DNA from: Pseudomonas sp. NCCP-436
GTDB taxonomy: Bacteria > Pseudomonadota > Gammaproteobacteria > Pseudomonadales > Pseudomonadaceae
NCBI RefSeq assembly: GCF_019656335.1
Contig: NZ_BPLZ01000005.1
Coordinates: 62,001 to 126,000 of the forward strand
Length of the DNA: 64,000 bases
Reading direction: 5' to 3'
The notes below the pieces were generated by a model, which was given only the letters and a program-made list of their open reading frames with translations, was not told where the DNA came from and did not search any database. Below are positions 53,860 through 63,253 of the stretch, one piece after another. Each line of letters begins with the position of its first letter. The stretch's first letter is position 1. The position numbers and the translations under genes were made by a program.

Positions 53860-54792
53860 ATGCCGATCCCCTGCCTGCTACCCGAGCTGCTGCAGATTCT
53901 TCACACCCCCGCGGTGCGCGATCTGACCTGGACACTGCTCTCTCCACCATTGCTGGACAAGACATGCGGCCCGCTGCGCCATCCGTTGCAAGCCAGCGAC
54001 TGGGTACGGCATCCACAGCAACTGGCCGACTGGCTGCTGCTCCTGGACCGCCAGCCCGATGTTCTGCATGCCTGGCTGAGTGCGCGACCGTTGCGGCGGC
54101 TTGGCCTGTACTACGAACGGCTCTGGCAGTTCGCCCTGCAGGCGGCTCCCGGCATCCAGGTAATCGCGGCAAATCTGCCGATCCGTCAAGGCAGCCGGAC
54201 ACTGGGTGAACTGGATCTGCTATTGCGCGATGCCGAGGGCGAGCACCATCTGGAACTGGCGGTAAAGTTTTACCTGGGCACGAACAGTGACGACGAGCCC
54301 CGCACCGCCTGGCTTGGCCCGGCCAGCCATGACCGGCTCGACCTCAAGCTCCGTCATCTGGCCCGTCACCAGTTGCCACTGTCAGCGCGGCATGAAGCCC
54401 GGGAAATCCTCAATCCGCTGCAACTGAACCACCCCCGAGCCTCATTCTGGCTGGGCGGCTATCTGTTCTACCCCTGGCCGCACGGCTGCCAGCCACCACA
54501 TGGCGCTACACCCGGTCACCTGCGTGGCAACTGGCTGCATCACAAGCAGTGGCAGGCTTTCAATACCCTGAGTGACGGCACCTGCTGGCAGCCGCTGCCA
54601 CGTCTGGCCTGGCTGGCACCAGCACGCTTCGCCGTCAGTCAACTCTGGACTGCAGAGCAACTGCAACACTGGCTCGGCGACCTGACACCCAGCTGCCCGG
54701 GGCAATTGCTGGTACGCCTGAAAGAAGATCCCACAGGTAACTGGCAGGAGGTCGAGCGGTTCTTTCTGCTCAACGATCGCTGGCCCGCCTGA
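53860..54792 (+). CDS. DUF1853 protein
   Basis: A 310-residue cytoplasmic protein of the DUF1853 family, starting MPIPCLLPELLQILHTPAVR. The centre contains RTLGELDLLLRDAEGEHHLE followed by LAVKFYLG: acidic residues (GELD), then E-x-A-V-K. That order resembles the D...(D/E)xK core of PD-(D/E)XK nuclease folds, but this is my pattern reading and no activity is known to me. It is convergent with the desulfhydrase-like gene with 2 bases between the stops, so there is no room for a separate terminator. Confidence 0.88.
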   Translation: MPIPCLLPELLQILHTPAVRDLTWTLLSPPLLDKTCGPLRHPLQASDWVRHPQQLADWLLLLDRQPDVLHAWLSARPLRRLGLYYERLWQFALQAAPGIQVIAANLPIRQGSRTLGELDLLLRDAEGEHHLELAVKFYLGTNSDDEPRTAWLGPASHDRLDLKLRHLARHQLPLSARHEAREILNPLQLNHPRASFWLGGYLFYPWPHGCQPPHGATPGHLRGNWLHHKQWQAFNTLSDGTCWQPLPRLAWLAPARFAVSQLWTAEQLQHWLGDLTPSCPGQLLVRLKEDPTGNWQEVERFFLLNDRWPA

Positions 54793-54794
54793 AA

Positions 54795-55772
54795 CTAGCG
54801 ACCGCGCTCAATCTGCGGCTGCTTCGTGTACGTCTCCCCTGACCTGGATTTAGCTGCCATCAGTACCCGTCCCCCCTGCAGCCCGCCGGTATGAACAAAT
54901 ATCAGGCGCGTCCCCGGAGCCAGCTCGCCCCGAGAGCACGCCTCGCGCAGTGCCAGCAACGCCTTGCCAGTGTATAGCGGATCCAGCGGCAGACCGGTGC
55001 TCTGCCCGGTTTCGAGGATGAACCTATGCAGCGCATCATCCACTCGCGCAAAACCCAAACGCGCAGCCTCCAGCAGACGGTAACGGCGCTGCATCTGCCC
55101 GGCCTCGTCAAGCAGCGCCTCCACCTGGCGGGCCACGCCATGATCGCCTGGTACCGCCATGGCGCCATACACCATGCGCCGCCCCTGCTCCCCAAGCACC
55201 AGCCCGGCCAGGGTCGTACCGGTGCCGGCCGCCAGCCACCAGCCGTCGAAACCCGCCCAGCCGACAGACGACAGCTGCGCATCGACCATCTGAATCAGCG
55301 CACTGCAGCCACGAGCACCGGCTAGGCCAAGGCCGCCCTCGCCCAGCGGGTAGAAATTCTCATAACGGGCCAGCCAGGGCTGCCAGAAATCCGCTTGATG
55401 GCGTGCGCGATAACCTCCATAACCCAGCCAGTGCAACTGCATGCCAAAAGCCTGCAGATCGCGAACGGTCGGTGTGTCCTGCGGCTCGCCACGCAATAGG
55501 CCAATGGTGGCGAACCCGAAACGACGACCGGCCGCAGCCAGCGCATGTAGATGATTGGAATGGGCACCACCCAGGCTGATCAGCCCCCGCGCACCACTGG
55601 CCTGCGCCGCCTGCAGATAGGGCGCAAGCTTGAACCACTTGTTGCCACTGATCAGCGGGTCGATCAGATCCAGACGCAGACAGGCCAGTTCAACGCCTGC
55701 CTGCACGAGCCAGTCCAGCTCGAGGGACTGCAGAGGTGCCAGCGGGCGCCAGTCGGCAATACGCGATTGCAA
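54795..55772 (-). CDS. ACC deaminase / D-cysteine desulfhydrase family protein
   Basis: A 325-residue PLP enzyme of fold type II. The PLP lysine is Lys45 in ISGNKWFKLAPYLQ. The conserved LISLGGAHSNHLHALAAAG follows, and the C-terminal part has the phosphate loop GTGTTLAGLVLG. The family covers 1-aminocyclopropane-1-carboxylate deaminases and D-cysteine desulfhydrases; the sequence alone does not decide, and D-cysteine desulfhydrase or related beta-elimination is the more common activity for such chromosomal copies. It is followed upstream by the coiled-coil gene with 3 bases between. Confidence 0.9.
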   Translation of the reverse strand: MQSRIADWRPLAPLQSLELDWLVQAGVELACLRLDLIDPLISGNKWFKLAPYLQAAQASGARGLISLGGAHSNHLHALAAAGRRFGFATIGLLRGEPQDTPTVRDLQAFGMQLHWLGYGGYRARHQADFWQPWLARYENFYPLGEGGLGLAGARGCSALIQMVDAQLSSVGWAGFDGWWLAAGTGTTLAGLVLGEQGRRMVYGAMAVPGDHGVARQVEALLDEAGQMQRRYRLLEAARLGFARVDDALHRFILETGQSTGLPLDPLYTGKALLALREACSRGELAPGTRLIFVHTGGLQGGRVLMAAKSRSGETYTKQPQIERGR

Positions 55773-55775
55773 GGC

Positions 55776-57128
55776 TCAGTTGACGCTACGCAGGCGGCTA
55801 CCGGCCTTATGCCGGGCGCAGCAGTTGGACTCGCCGAGTACGAAACGGCTAGGCGCATCGATTCGGTCGATGGGAATGCCGCAGCGCTCGCCCGTGGACA
55901 GCGTCGCATCGCAGGACGGCTGCTGATAATGCGCCAGCCAGTGACGATACTGCTGCTGGGAGACGAAACACTTGGCCGCTGCATAAGCCAGCGGATCCTC
56001 CTGATAACGGGCCACGTCCTGCAGCGGAATCGTCAGGTGACCGGCGCCTGGGTGATAAACCACGAACACCACTCCAAGACTGGCCAGCCGTTCCAGAGCC
56101 TGATCACCACGCTGACTGGCGATTTCGTCGCGCTCACGCTTGAGCTGTTCGATTTCCGCCTGCAACTGCCCATCCAGCTCGTTGCGGTAAGCCAGCTCCA
56201 CGTCACGAATGGCTATCTGCTCCTGGTATTGCGCCACGGCTGCCCTTACCTTCGCCTGAATTTCGCTCTCGAGCTGGGCACGCAGGTTCTTGCCTTCGCT
56301 GCGTCCGTGCTGCTCCAGCTCGCGTATCTGCCGGGCCATTTCCTCACGGCTACGCTGGAAGCTCTCTGCCTGCGCGGTCAGTTGCGTCTTTAGGCCGGCG
56401 TTGAGTTCTTCCTGCTGATGTAGGGCCTGCTGCAGGGACTGAATCTGTGCCTGCAACTCGCGAAGTCGCTCCTCGCCGGCTTGCTTGAGCCGTGCCAGCT
56501 CCTCTTCGTGCTGCTTGGCCAGGCTGGCGATGTGCAGGCGCTGCTGCTGGATCATCTGGGCGGTCTTGGCAGGCTGTTCCTGCTGCGGATCAGTCTGAGA
56601 CGTCGCCTCACACGCAGCATCAGGGGCATACCATTTGTCTTCGGGAGCCACCTGCAAGCGCTCGGGCACAACCACGGCCTGTATATTATCCTCCTCAACG
56701 AGCAGGCCCAGTTGGTTGAGCTTGACCGCATCACGCAACTGCACCAAGTCGCTCTGGCCCGGATCCCACAGGTGCATCTGATGCCAGGACACCGGGCACT
56801 GGCTGCGACAGGCCAGCCGGATCGGCCCGCTCCCCAGATCCGGCCCACGCCCGGCACGCTCGGCCAGGTGCTGCAAGGGAATGTTCCAGCCGCGATCCGG
56901 ACGACCGTCCTCGTCGAAGTCGAGATAGAAGAACACCACGGCCCTGATCAGCAGCCGCGGATTGATGACCACGAAAGCCGCACGCAACTGCTCGTCAGCG
57001 AACTCCGGCATGTTGACCACGCCATCGAGCAACGCCTCGAACTCGGGAAACATCATCTGTTTGCAGATGCCGCGCTCACTGAAGAACATCACGGCCTCCG
57101 CCATCTGCGGCTTGTTCTGCATGCTCAT
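55776..57128 (-). CDS. Coiled-coil protein of unknown function with C-terminal Cys cluster
   Basis: A 450-residue cytoplasmic protein. The N-terminal domain (about 1-150) begins MSMQNKPQMAEAVMFFSERG and ends near WHQMHLWDPGQ. Residues about 190-345 form a long coiled coil (for example LREQQAQIQSL-type heptads rich in Gln, Glu, Leu and Lys). The C-terminal domain includes DATLSTGERCGIPIDRIDAP and ESNCCARHK, with four Cys and one His that could bind zinc. Similar Pseudomonas proteins are sometimes labelled chromosome-partitioning, but I see no Walker motif. A second Met at residue 3 is an alternative start. The product is unrecognised beyond this. Confidence 0.8.
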   Translation of the reverse strand: MSMQNKPQMAEAVMFFSERGICKQMMFPEFEALLDGVVNMPEFADEQLRAAFVVINPRLLIRAVVFFYLDFDEDGRPDRGWNIPLQHLAERAGRGPDLGSGPIRLACRSQCPVSWHQMHLWDPGQSDLVQLRDAVKLNQLGLLVEEDNIQAVVVPERLQVAPEDKWYAPDAACEATSQTDPQQEQPAKTAQMIQQQRLHIASLAKQHEEELARLKQAGEERLRELQAQIQSLQQALHQQEELNAGLKTQLTAQAESFQRSREEMARQIRELEQHGRSEGKNLRAQLESEIQAKVRAAVAQYQEQIAIRDVELAYRNELDGQLQAEIEQLKRERDEIASQRGDQALERLASLGVVFVVYHPGAGHLTIPLQDVARYQEDPLAYAAAKCFVSQQQYRHWLAHYQQPSCDATLSTGERCGIPIDRIDAPSRFVLGESNCCARHKAGSRLRSVN

Positions 57129-57368
57129 CGAAAGCCCTCTGCACCCAAGGGGGAATATGTGCGTGCACTGTCACATGCCGGAATCTCGGGAACCGGGCAT
57201 GGATGCCGACGTTGATCGGCCCGCCAAGTCTAGGGGAAAACTCACGAGCCGCAATGTGACTCGGTTGGCAGTGGTTCGGCGCGCTTCCTGCAAATCTTTA
57301 GAGGATTAGCCAAAACTGTGACGAAGACGCGAAAGCCACACTTGCGACAGGGCAGTCATCGGGCTGGC

Positions 57369-57875
57369 TCAAGAGCATGTCCCGGCTAACAGCCTGACAC
57401 GTGCCTCTGCCGAGGGGCCGGCCAGCTGCACAGGAGCACTTGCCTCAGTGCTTGTCGGCTGCCAGAAACGGGGCAAGGCGCTGCGCCATCTCCCCCCCAG
57501 CACCTGCAGGCCACTGAGCGGCCGCACCATCACCTCGAACTCGACGATCCGCCCCTGCTCATCGAAACGGATCATGTCAATGCCCTTCAGCTCGCGGTCG
57601 CCAACCCGTGCAGAGAATTCCAGCACCACGTTCAGCCCGTCAGCGCTGGCCAGTTCACGGTGATAGGTGAAGTCCTCGAATACCTTGAGCACGGTATTGA
57701 GGATCAGATTGACCACTGACGCGCCCGGATAGGGCTTGTGCGCCATGGGCGAGCGAAATACCGCCTGCTCATGCAGCAGCTCCGACAGACAGCTCAGATC
57801 CCGGGCGGAGACAAACTGGTGCCAGCGTTGCAGCGTGGCGGCCGCAGCAGGTTGTAGTCGGGCCTCCAAGGACAT
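57369..57875 (-). CDS. NTF2/SnoaL-like protein, probably frameshifted
   Basis: A 168-residue NTF2/SnoaL-like protein starting MSLEARLQPAAAATLQRWHQ; the fold is visible through DGLNVVLEFSARVGDRELKG and IDMIRFDEQGRIVEFEVMVR. After RPLSGLQVLGG the reading crosses a run of seven G (57492-57498) and continues with an odd Trp/Arg/Pro-rich tail. In the next frame the same DNA reads EMAQRLAPFLAADKH and stops at 57445, a natural end for a protein of about 142 residues. So one base gained or two lost in the run explains the tail. The start at 57875 excludes an upstream extension into the fadH terminator region. It lies downstream of fadH. Confidence 0.8.
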   Translation of the reverse strand: MSLEARLQPAAAATLQRWHQFVSARDLSCLSELLHEQAVFRSPMAHKPYPGASVVNLILNTVLKVFEDFTYHRELASADGLNVVLEFSARVGDRELKGIDMIRFDEQGRIVEFEVMVRPLSGLQVLGGRWRSALPRFWQPTSTEASAPVQLAGPSAEARVRLLAGTCS

Positions 57876-57907
57876 CGGCTTCTCCTTGTGGTTATCGATC
57901 CGATGGC

Positions 57908-57934
57908 AAACGCCCCGCACAAGGCGGGGCGCCT
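57908..57934 (-). terminator. Terminator-like hairpin after fadH
   Basis: GCCCCGC / GCGGGGC form a 7-bp stem a few bases past the fadH stop on the minus strand, with a short GTTTG tail. The NTF2-like gene lies beyond, so this is either a partial terminator or an intercistronic hairpin. Confidence 0.6.
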
Positions 57935-57937
57935 CTG

Positions 57938-60058
<2,121 letters not shown>

Positions 60059-60173
60059 TCACCACAGCAGCAATGATCAAAACTGACAAGATAATGATCA
60101 TAGCGCGCAAGATGGCTTGGAATTGCCGCCCTGCTGACCTACCATGAACCACAGATAAACCGAAATCACCGAC

Positions 60174-61199
60174 ATGCGCCTACTGACCACTCTGCTACTG
60201 CCCCTTGCCCTGCTGGCCGGTCTGGGCAGCTATGCCTACTGGTGCCAGCAGCGCCCCACCGGCCACTATTTGTCGGATCTGCGCAGCCAGCTCGCCCTTG
60301 AATTCGGCCAACCCGGCGGCCATGGCAATCTCCTGGGCATCCAGCCCGAGCTGTTCGTCGCCGATTACCAGAGCCTTGCCCGTCTGCGCCTGAAGCTGGC
60401 TGCCTATCTGGATCAGGCACGCGCGCAGGGGCTGCTCGGCGAACGCACCGTGGTCGTGCTACCTGCGCACATCGGCACCTGGCTGCTGGCCGTGGGGGAG
60501 AAGGAAGAACTTCGCCACGCCGGCGAACTGCGCCAGGCTTTGCACTGGCTGGCAGCGAGTAACCCGCTATCGTTCGCAAGCGCACTGTTTGCCGCCAAAC
60601 CGGGCCAGCGTCTGGATGATGCTCTGCTGCGCACCAAGGCAGGATCAATGGCCCGCGACTATCAGCAGCTATTCGGCGGACTGGCCCGCGAGTACCGGAT
60701 AACTCTGGTTGCCGGCTCCATTGTGCTGCCGGAGCCGCGAGTGGAGCAGGGGCGGCTCGAAGTCGGTCACGGGCCACTGTACAACGTCAGTCTGGTCTTC
60801 GATCAGGCCGGCAATCTGCTCGGCCAACCACAGCGCCAGCGCTTGCGCGCCGGCGATCTGAGCACAGCTCCGGCCGATAGCCTACAGGTGCTGGACACCC
60901 CAGCCGGCCGGCTGGCGGTGCTGCTCGGCAATGAAACAAGCCTGCCGAGCGCACTGACAGCGGCAGACGAGGAACCGATCGAGCTACTGGCCCTGCCCGG
61001 CTTTCTCGGCGAAGCAGCGGACGCAGCATCGCTCGGCCAGCACTTACAGAACCTGGGCATCCATGCCGGGCTGATAGTGCAGCCACGCGGCCGGCTCTGG
61101 GAGTTTGCCGGCCAGCCCCGGGCACAGGCCTTCATGGACGGACGGGTGATCGCCGGACCCGGCCGCCACGGCGCACAACTGGTCAACCTGTGGCTATGA
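60174..61199 (+). CDS. Membrane-anchored nitrilase-fold protein lacking catalytic residues
   Basis: A 341-residue protein with an N-terminal anchor (LLTTLLLPLALLAGLGSYAY). The remainder follows the carbon-nitrogen hydrolase pattern: RTVVVLPAHIGTW where the catalytic Glu is expected (PExxxxG), FGGLAREYRITLVAGSIVLP, GPLYNVSLVFDQAGNLLGQP, and GRLAVLLGNETSLP where the nucleophile C(Y)DxRFP should be. The Glu, Lys and Cys of the triad all appear to be absent, so hydrolysis is unlikely. Its stop overlaps the AraC-type start as ATGA, tying it to that regulator. A sensor or scaffold role is a guess. Confidence 0.75.
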   Translation: MRLLTTLLLPLALLAGLGSYAYWCQQRPTGHYLSDLRSQLALEFGQPGGHGNLLGIQPELFVADYQSLARLRLKLAAYLDQARAQGLLGERTVVVLPAHIGTWLLAVGEKEELRHAGELRQALHWLAASNPLSFASALFAAKPGQRLDDALLRTKAGSMARDYQQLFGGLAREYRITLVAGSIVLPEPRVEQGRLEVGHGPLYNVSLVFDQAGNLLGQPQRQRLRAGDLSTAPADSLQVLDTPAGRLAVLLGNETSLPSALTAADEEPIELLALPGFLGEAADAASLGQHLQNLGIHAGLIVQPRGRLWEFAGQPRAQAFMDGRVIAGPGRHGAQLVNLWL

Positions 61200-62281
61200 A
61201 GCGCGCACGTGTTCGTCTGGGCGACCTGTCCGTCGGTTTCACCCAGGCTCTGGCCAACACCCTGCGTGCCCGGAACCTGAATCCTGATCCACTGCTCGAA
61301 CAGTTTGGCTTAGATGCCCGGCGCCTGAGCGAACCACGCGCCCGGCTGTCGATTCCGCGCTTCATGCGTCTGGGTCATAGCGCCATAAGCCTGTGCAATG
61401 ATCCGGCCCTGGGCCTGGAGATGGGCCGTCACAGCCGCCTGAGCCAGGTCGGCCTGGCTGGCATCTGTGCAGCCCAGGCACCCAATCTGCGCGAGGCGGC
61501 CCGGGTTATGACACGCTTCGAACCGCTTTACGCCGCCAACTACCGGGGCCGCTCCGGCTTCTGCGAGGATCCTCGCGGCGCCTGGCTCCAGTTCTACTCC
61601 ATCAGCCCGTACAACGCCTACAACCGCTTTGTGGTGGACTCCGTGCTGGCAGGCTGGCAAGTCAACCTGGGCCAGGTGGCAGGCCAGGCAATAGTTCCGG
61701 AGAAAGTCGAGATAGAGTTCCCCTCGCCCGCCTATGGCGAGCGCTACGAGACGCAGTTCGGCTGCGTGGTGGAGTTCGGTGCCGCCACCAATCGGCTGCG
61801 CCTGAGTCAGGAAACCCTGGATCTGCAAAATCCGCAGCACTGCCCGGGAACCTGGCAGCACCTGCTTGAGCTGTGCGAGCGCGAGCTGGATCAGTTGACC
61901 CGTACCCGCAGCCTGCGCGAACGGGTGATCCAATTGATCGGACCACTATTGCATGGCCACGAACCGGACCTGGAAGAAGTCGCCCGCAGCCTGCAAATGC
62001 CCAGCTGGACACTGCGACGCCGACTGGCCGAGGAAGGCACGCAGTTCCGCACCATCCTCAATGACACCCGCCGTGACCTGGCTACTGCCTATATCCGCGA
62101 TACCGAGCTGAGTTTCGGTGAGATCGCCTACCTGCTCGGCTTCGCCTCGGCCGAGGCTTTCCAGCGGGCGTTCCGCCGCTGGCTGGGACAGACGCCCGGA
62201 GACTACCGTCGTACCCAGCGCCGTACCGCACAATCACCTGTGCCCGGAAAGCAGCAACCAGGCAGTCTGAATACGGGTTGA
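61196..62281 (+). CDS. AraC-family transcriptional regulator
   Basis: A 361-residue regulator with an N-terminal arabinose-binding-like domain of the OruR/ArgR type (LSIPRFMRLGHSAISLCNDP; LGLEMGRHSRLSQVGLAGIC) and C-terminal helix-turn-helix pair (LEEVARSLQMPSWTLRRRLA; FGEIAYLLGFASAEAFQRAF, then RRWLGQTPGDYRR). The ATG at 61196 overlaps the stop of the nitrilase-fold gene (ATGA); a GTG two codons upstream is possible. Regulators of this branch often control catabolic or lipid genes; fadH is encoded on the other side of its partner, divergently. Confidence 0.93.
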   Translation: MKRARVRLGDLSVGFTQALANTLRARNLNPDPLLEQFGLDARRLSEPRARLSIPRFMRLGHSAISLCNDPALGLEMGRHSRLSQVGLAGICAAQAPNLREAARVMTRFEPLYAANYRGRSGFCEDPRGAWLQFYSISPYNAYNRFVVDSVLAGWQVNLGQVAGQAIVPEKVEIEFPSPAYGERYETQFGCVVEFGAATNRLRLSQETLDLQNPQHCPGTWQHLLELCERELDQLTRTRSLRERVIQLIGPLLHGHEPDLEEVARSLQMPSWTLRRRLAEEGTQFRTILNDTRRDLATAYIRDTELSFGEIAYLLGFASAEAFQRAFRRWLGQTPGDYRRTQRRTAQSPVPGKQQPGSLNTG

Positions 62282-62423
62282 CATCGGGACTTCGCTCAGG
62301 TGATTCACGTTGGGCAGTGCTCCTGTTCATACCGGGCAGTCGCCACCCCGGCAGCAGCCGCAAGCTGGGCAAAGCCAATTTACGTCTGACTCTGCCAAGC
62401 CACCTTCCCTATCCCGCAGACAA

Positions 62424-62455
62424 AAAAATGCCCGCTGGATGAGCGGGCATAAGGA
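62424..62455 (-). terminator. hiuH terminator
   Basis: ATGCCCGCT / AGCGGGCAT pair around a 5-base loop; in the leftward direction the stem is followed by seven T (the AAAAAAA at 62422-62428), a strong intrinsic terminator about 60 bases past the hiuH stop. Confidence 0.9.
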
Positions 62456-62513
62456 CTCTAAAGGAGTCGGAGGGTGACAAGCATTCGTTGGGCAGGACAT
62501 GCCTGCCGCCGTT

Positions 62514-62867
62514 TCAGCTACCCCGATAGGTGGAGTAGCTGTAGGGGGAAATCAGTAGCGGTACATGGTAGTGCTCCTGCCCGGCATCAATGCCGAAGCG
62601 CAATACCACCACATCAAGAAAGGCCGGCTCAGGCAGGCTGACACCACGCGCGCGGTAGTAGTCACCGGCATGGAAGTGCAGCTGGTAGACCCCTGTACGG
62701 TAGTCTTCTCCCTGCAGCACCGGTGCGTCGCAACGCCCGTCGTCATTGGTGATCACACTGTTGATCAGCTCCAGCTGCGCGTCGTCCACGCGGTACAGCT
62801 CGATCTTGATGCCCTGCCCCGGACAGCCGTGCGCGGCATCCAGTACATGTGTCGTCAAACGTCCCAT
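62514..62867 (-). CDS. hiuH: 5-hydroxyisourate hydrolase
   Basis: HiuH (117 residues) is a transthyretin-like enzyme that hydrolyses 5-hydroxyisourate, the first product of urate oxidation. It begins MGRLTTHVLDAAHGCPGQGI, contains YRTGVYQLHFHAGDYYRARG and EHYHVPLLISPYSYSTYRGS, ending in the diagnostic YRGS. The start at 62867 gives the typical length; the frame stays open 35 codons further but with no family sequence, and the local ribosome site is weak. It is divergent from puuE, continuing the urate pathway started by xdhABC. Confidence 0.94.
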   Translation of the reverse strand: MGRLTTHVLDAAHGCPGQGIKIELYRVDDAQLELINSVITNDDGRCDAPVLQGEDYRTGVYQLHFHAGDYYRARGVSLPEPAFLDVVVLRFGIDAGQEHYHVPLLISPYSYSTYRGS

Positions 62868-63253
62868 GGCTCTCGGGGCATCCGCCAGCGGCACAAGGCC
62901 CGCGGACACCACTCCTCCTCTATGCTGTTGAAACCGGCTCGGTGTAGCACCCGCACTCAGACGGGATAGCACGCCAAATGAAATAAAACATTTTCACAGA
63001 TAATTGTACACAATTATTTTTCACAAAGCCCGCGAAATCCAGGCAAAACGCCTTGCCATCACCCATATTCAACGACCCCAGCCTGCTTCTGGCGAAACCC
63101 GAAAAGCTGCTACCCAGAGCGATCTGAGAGTTTTTACGCAAAAGGTGATTTACAAGCGGCGATTCACTTTGTATACAATTAGCCATCCAGGTCACACTGT
63201 CACTTCTTTATCCGGTGCGTAGTGGCCGCAACATTCCATATAGGAAGACTGTA
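62868..63253. promoter_or_regulatory. hiuH-puuE divergent control region with two TTGTAYACAA sites
   Basis: An AT-rich 386-base region. Two related palindromes stand out: TTGTACACAA (63004-63013), inside a longer dyad ATAATTG-TACA-CAATTAT (63000-63017), and TTGTATACAA (63169-63178), a perfect 10-bp palindrome. They lie about 130 bases from hiuH and 75 bases from puuE. The spacing suggests one dimer site per promoter or looping. The shape fits FadR/GntR-type operators; the regulator is outside the window. Confidence 0.6.
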
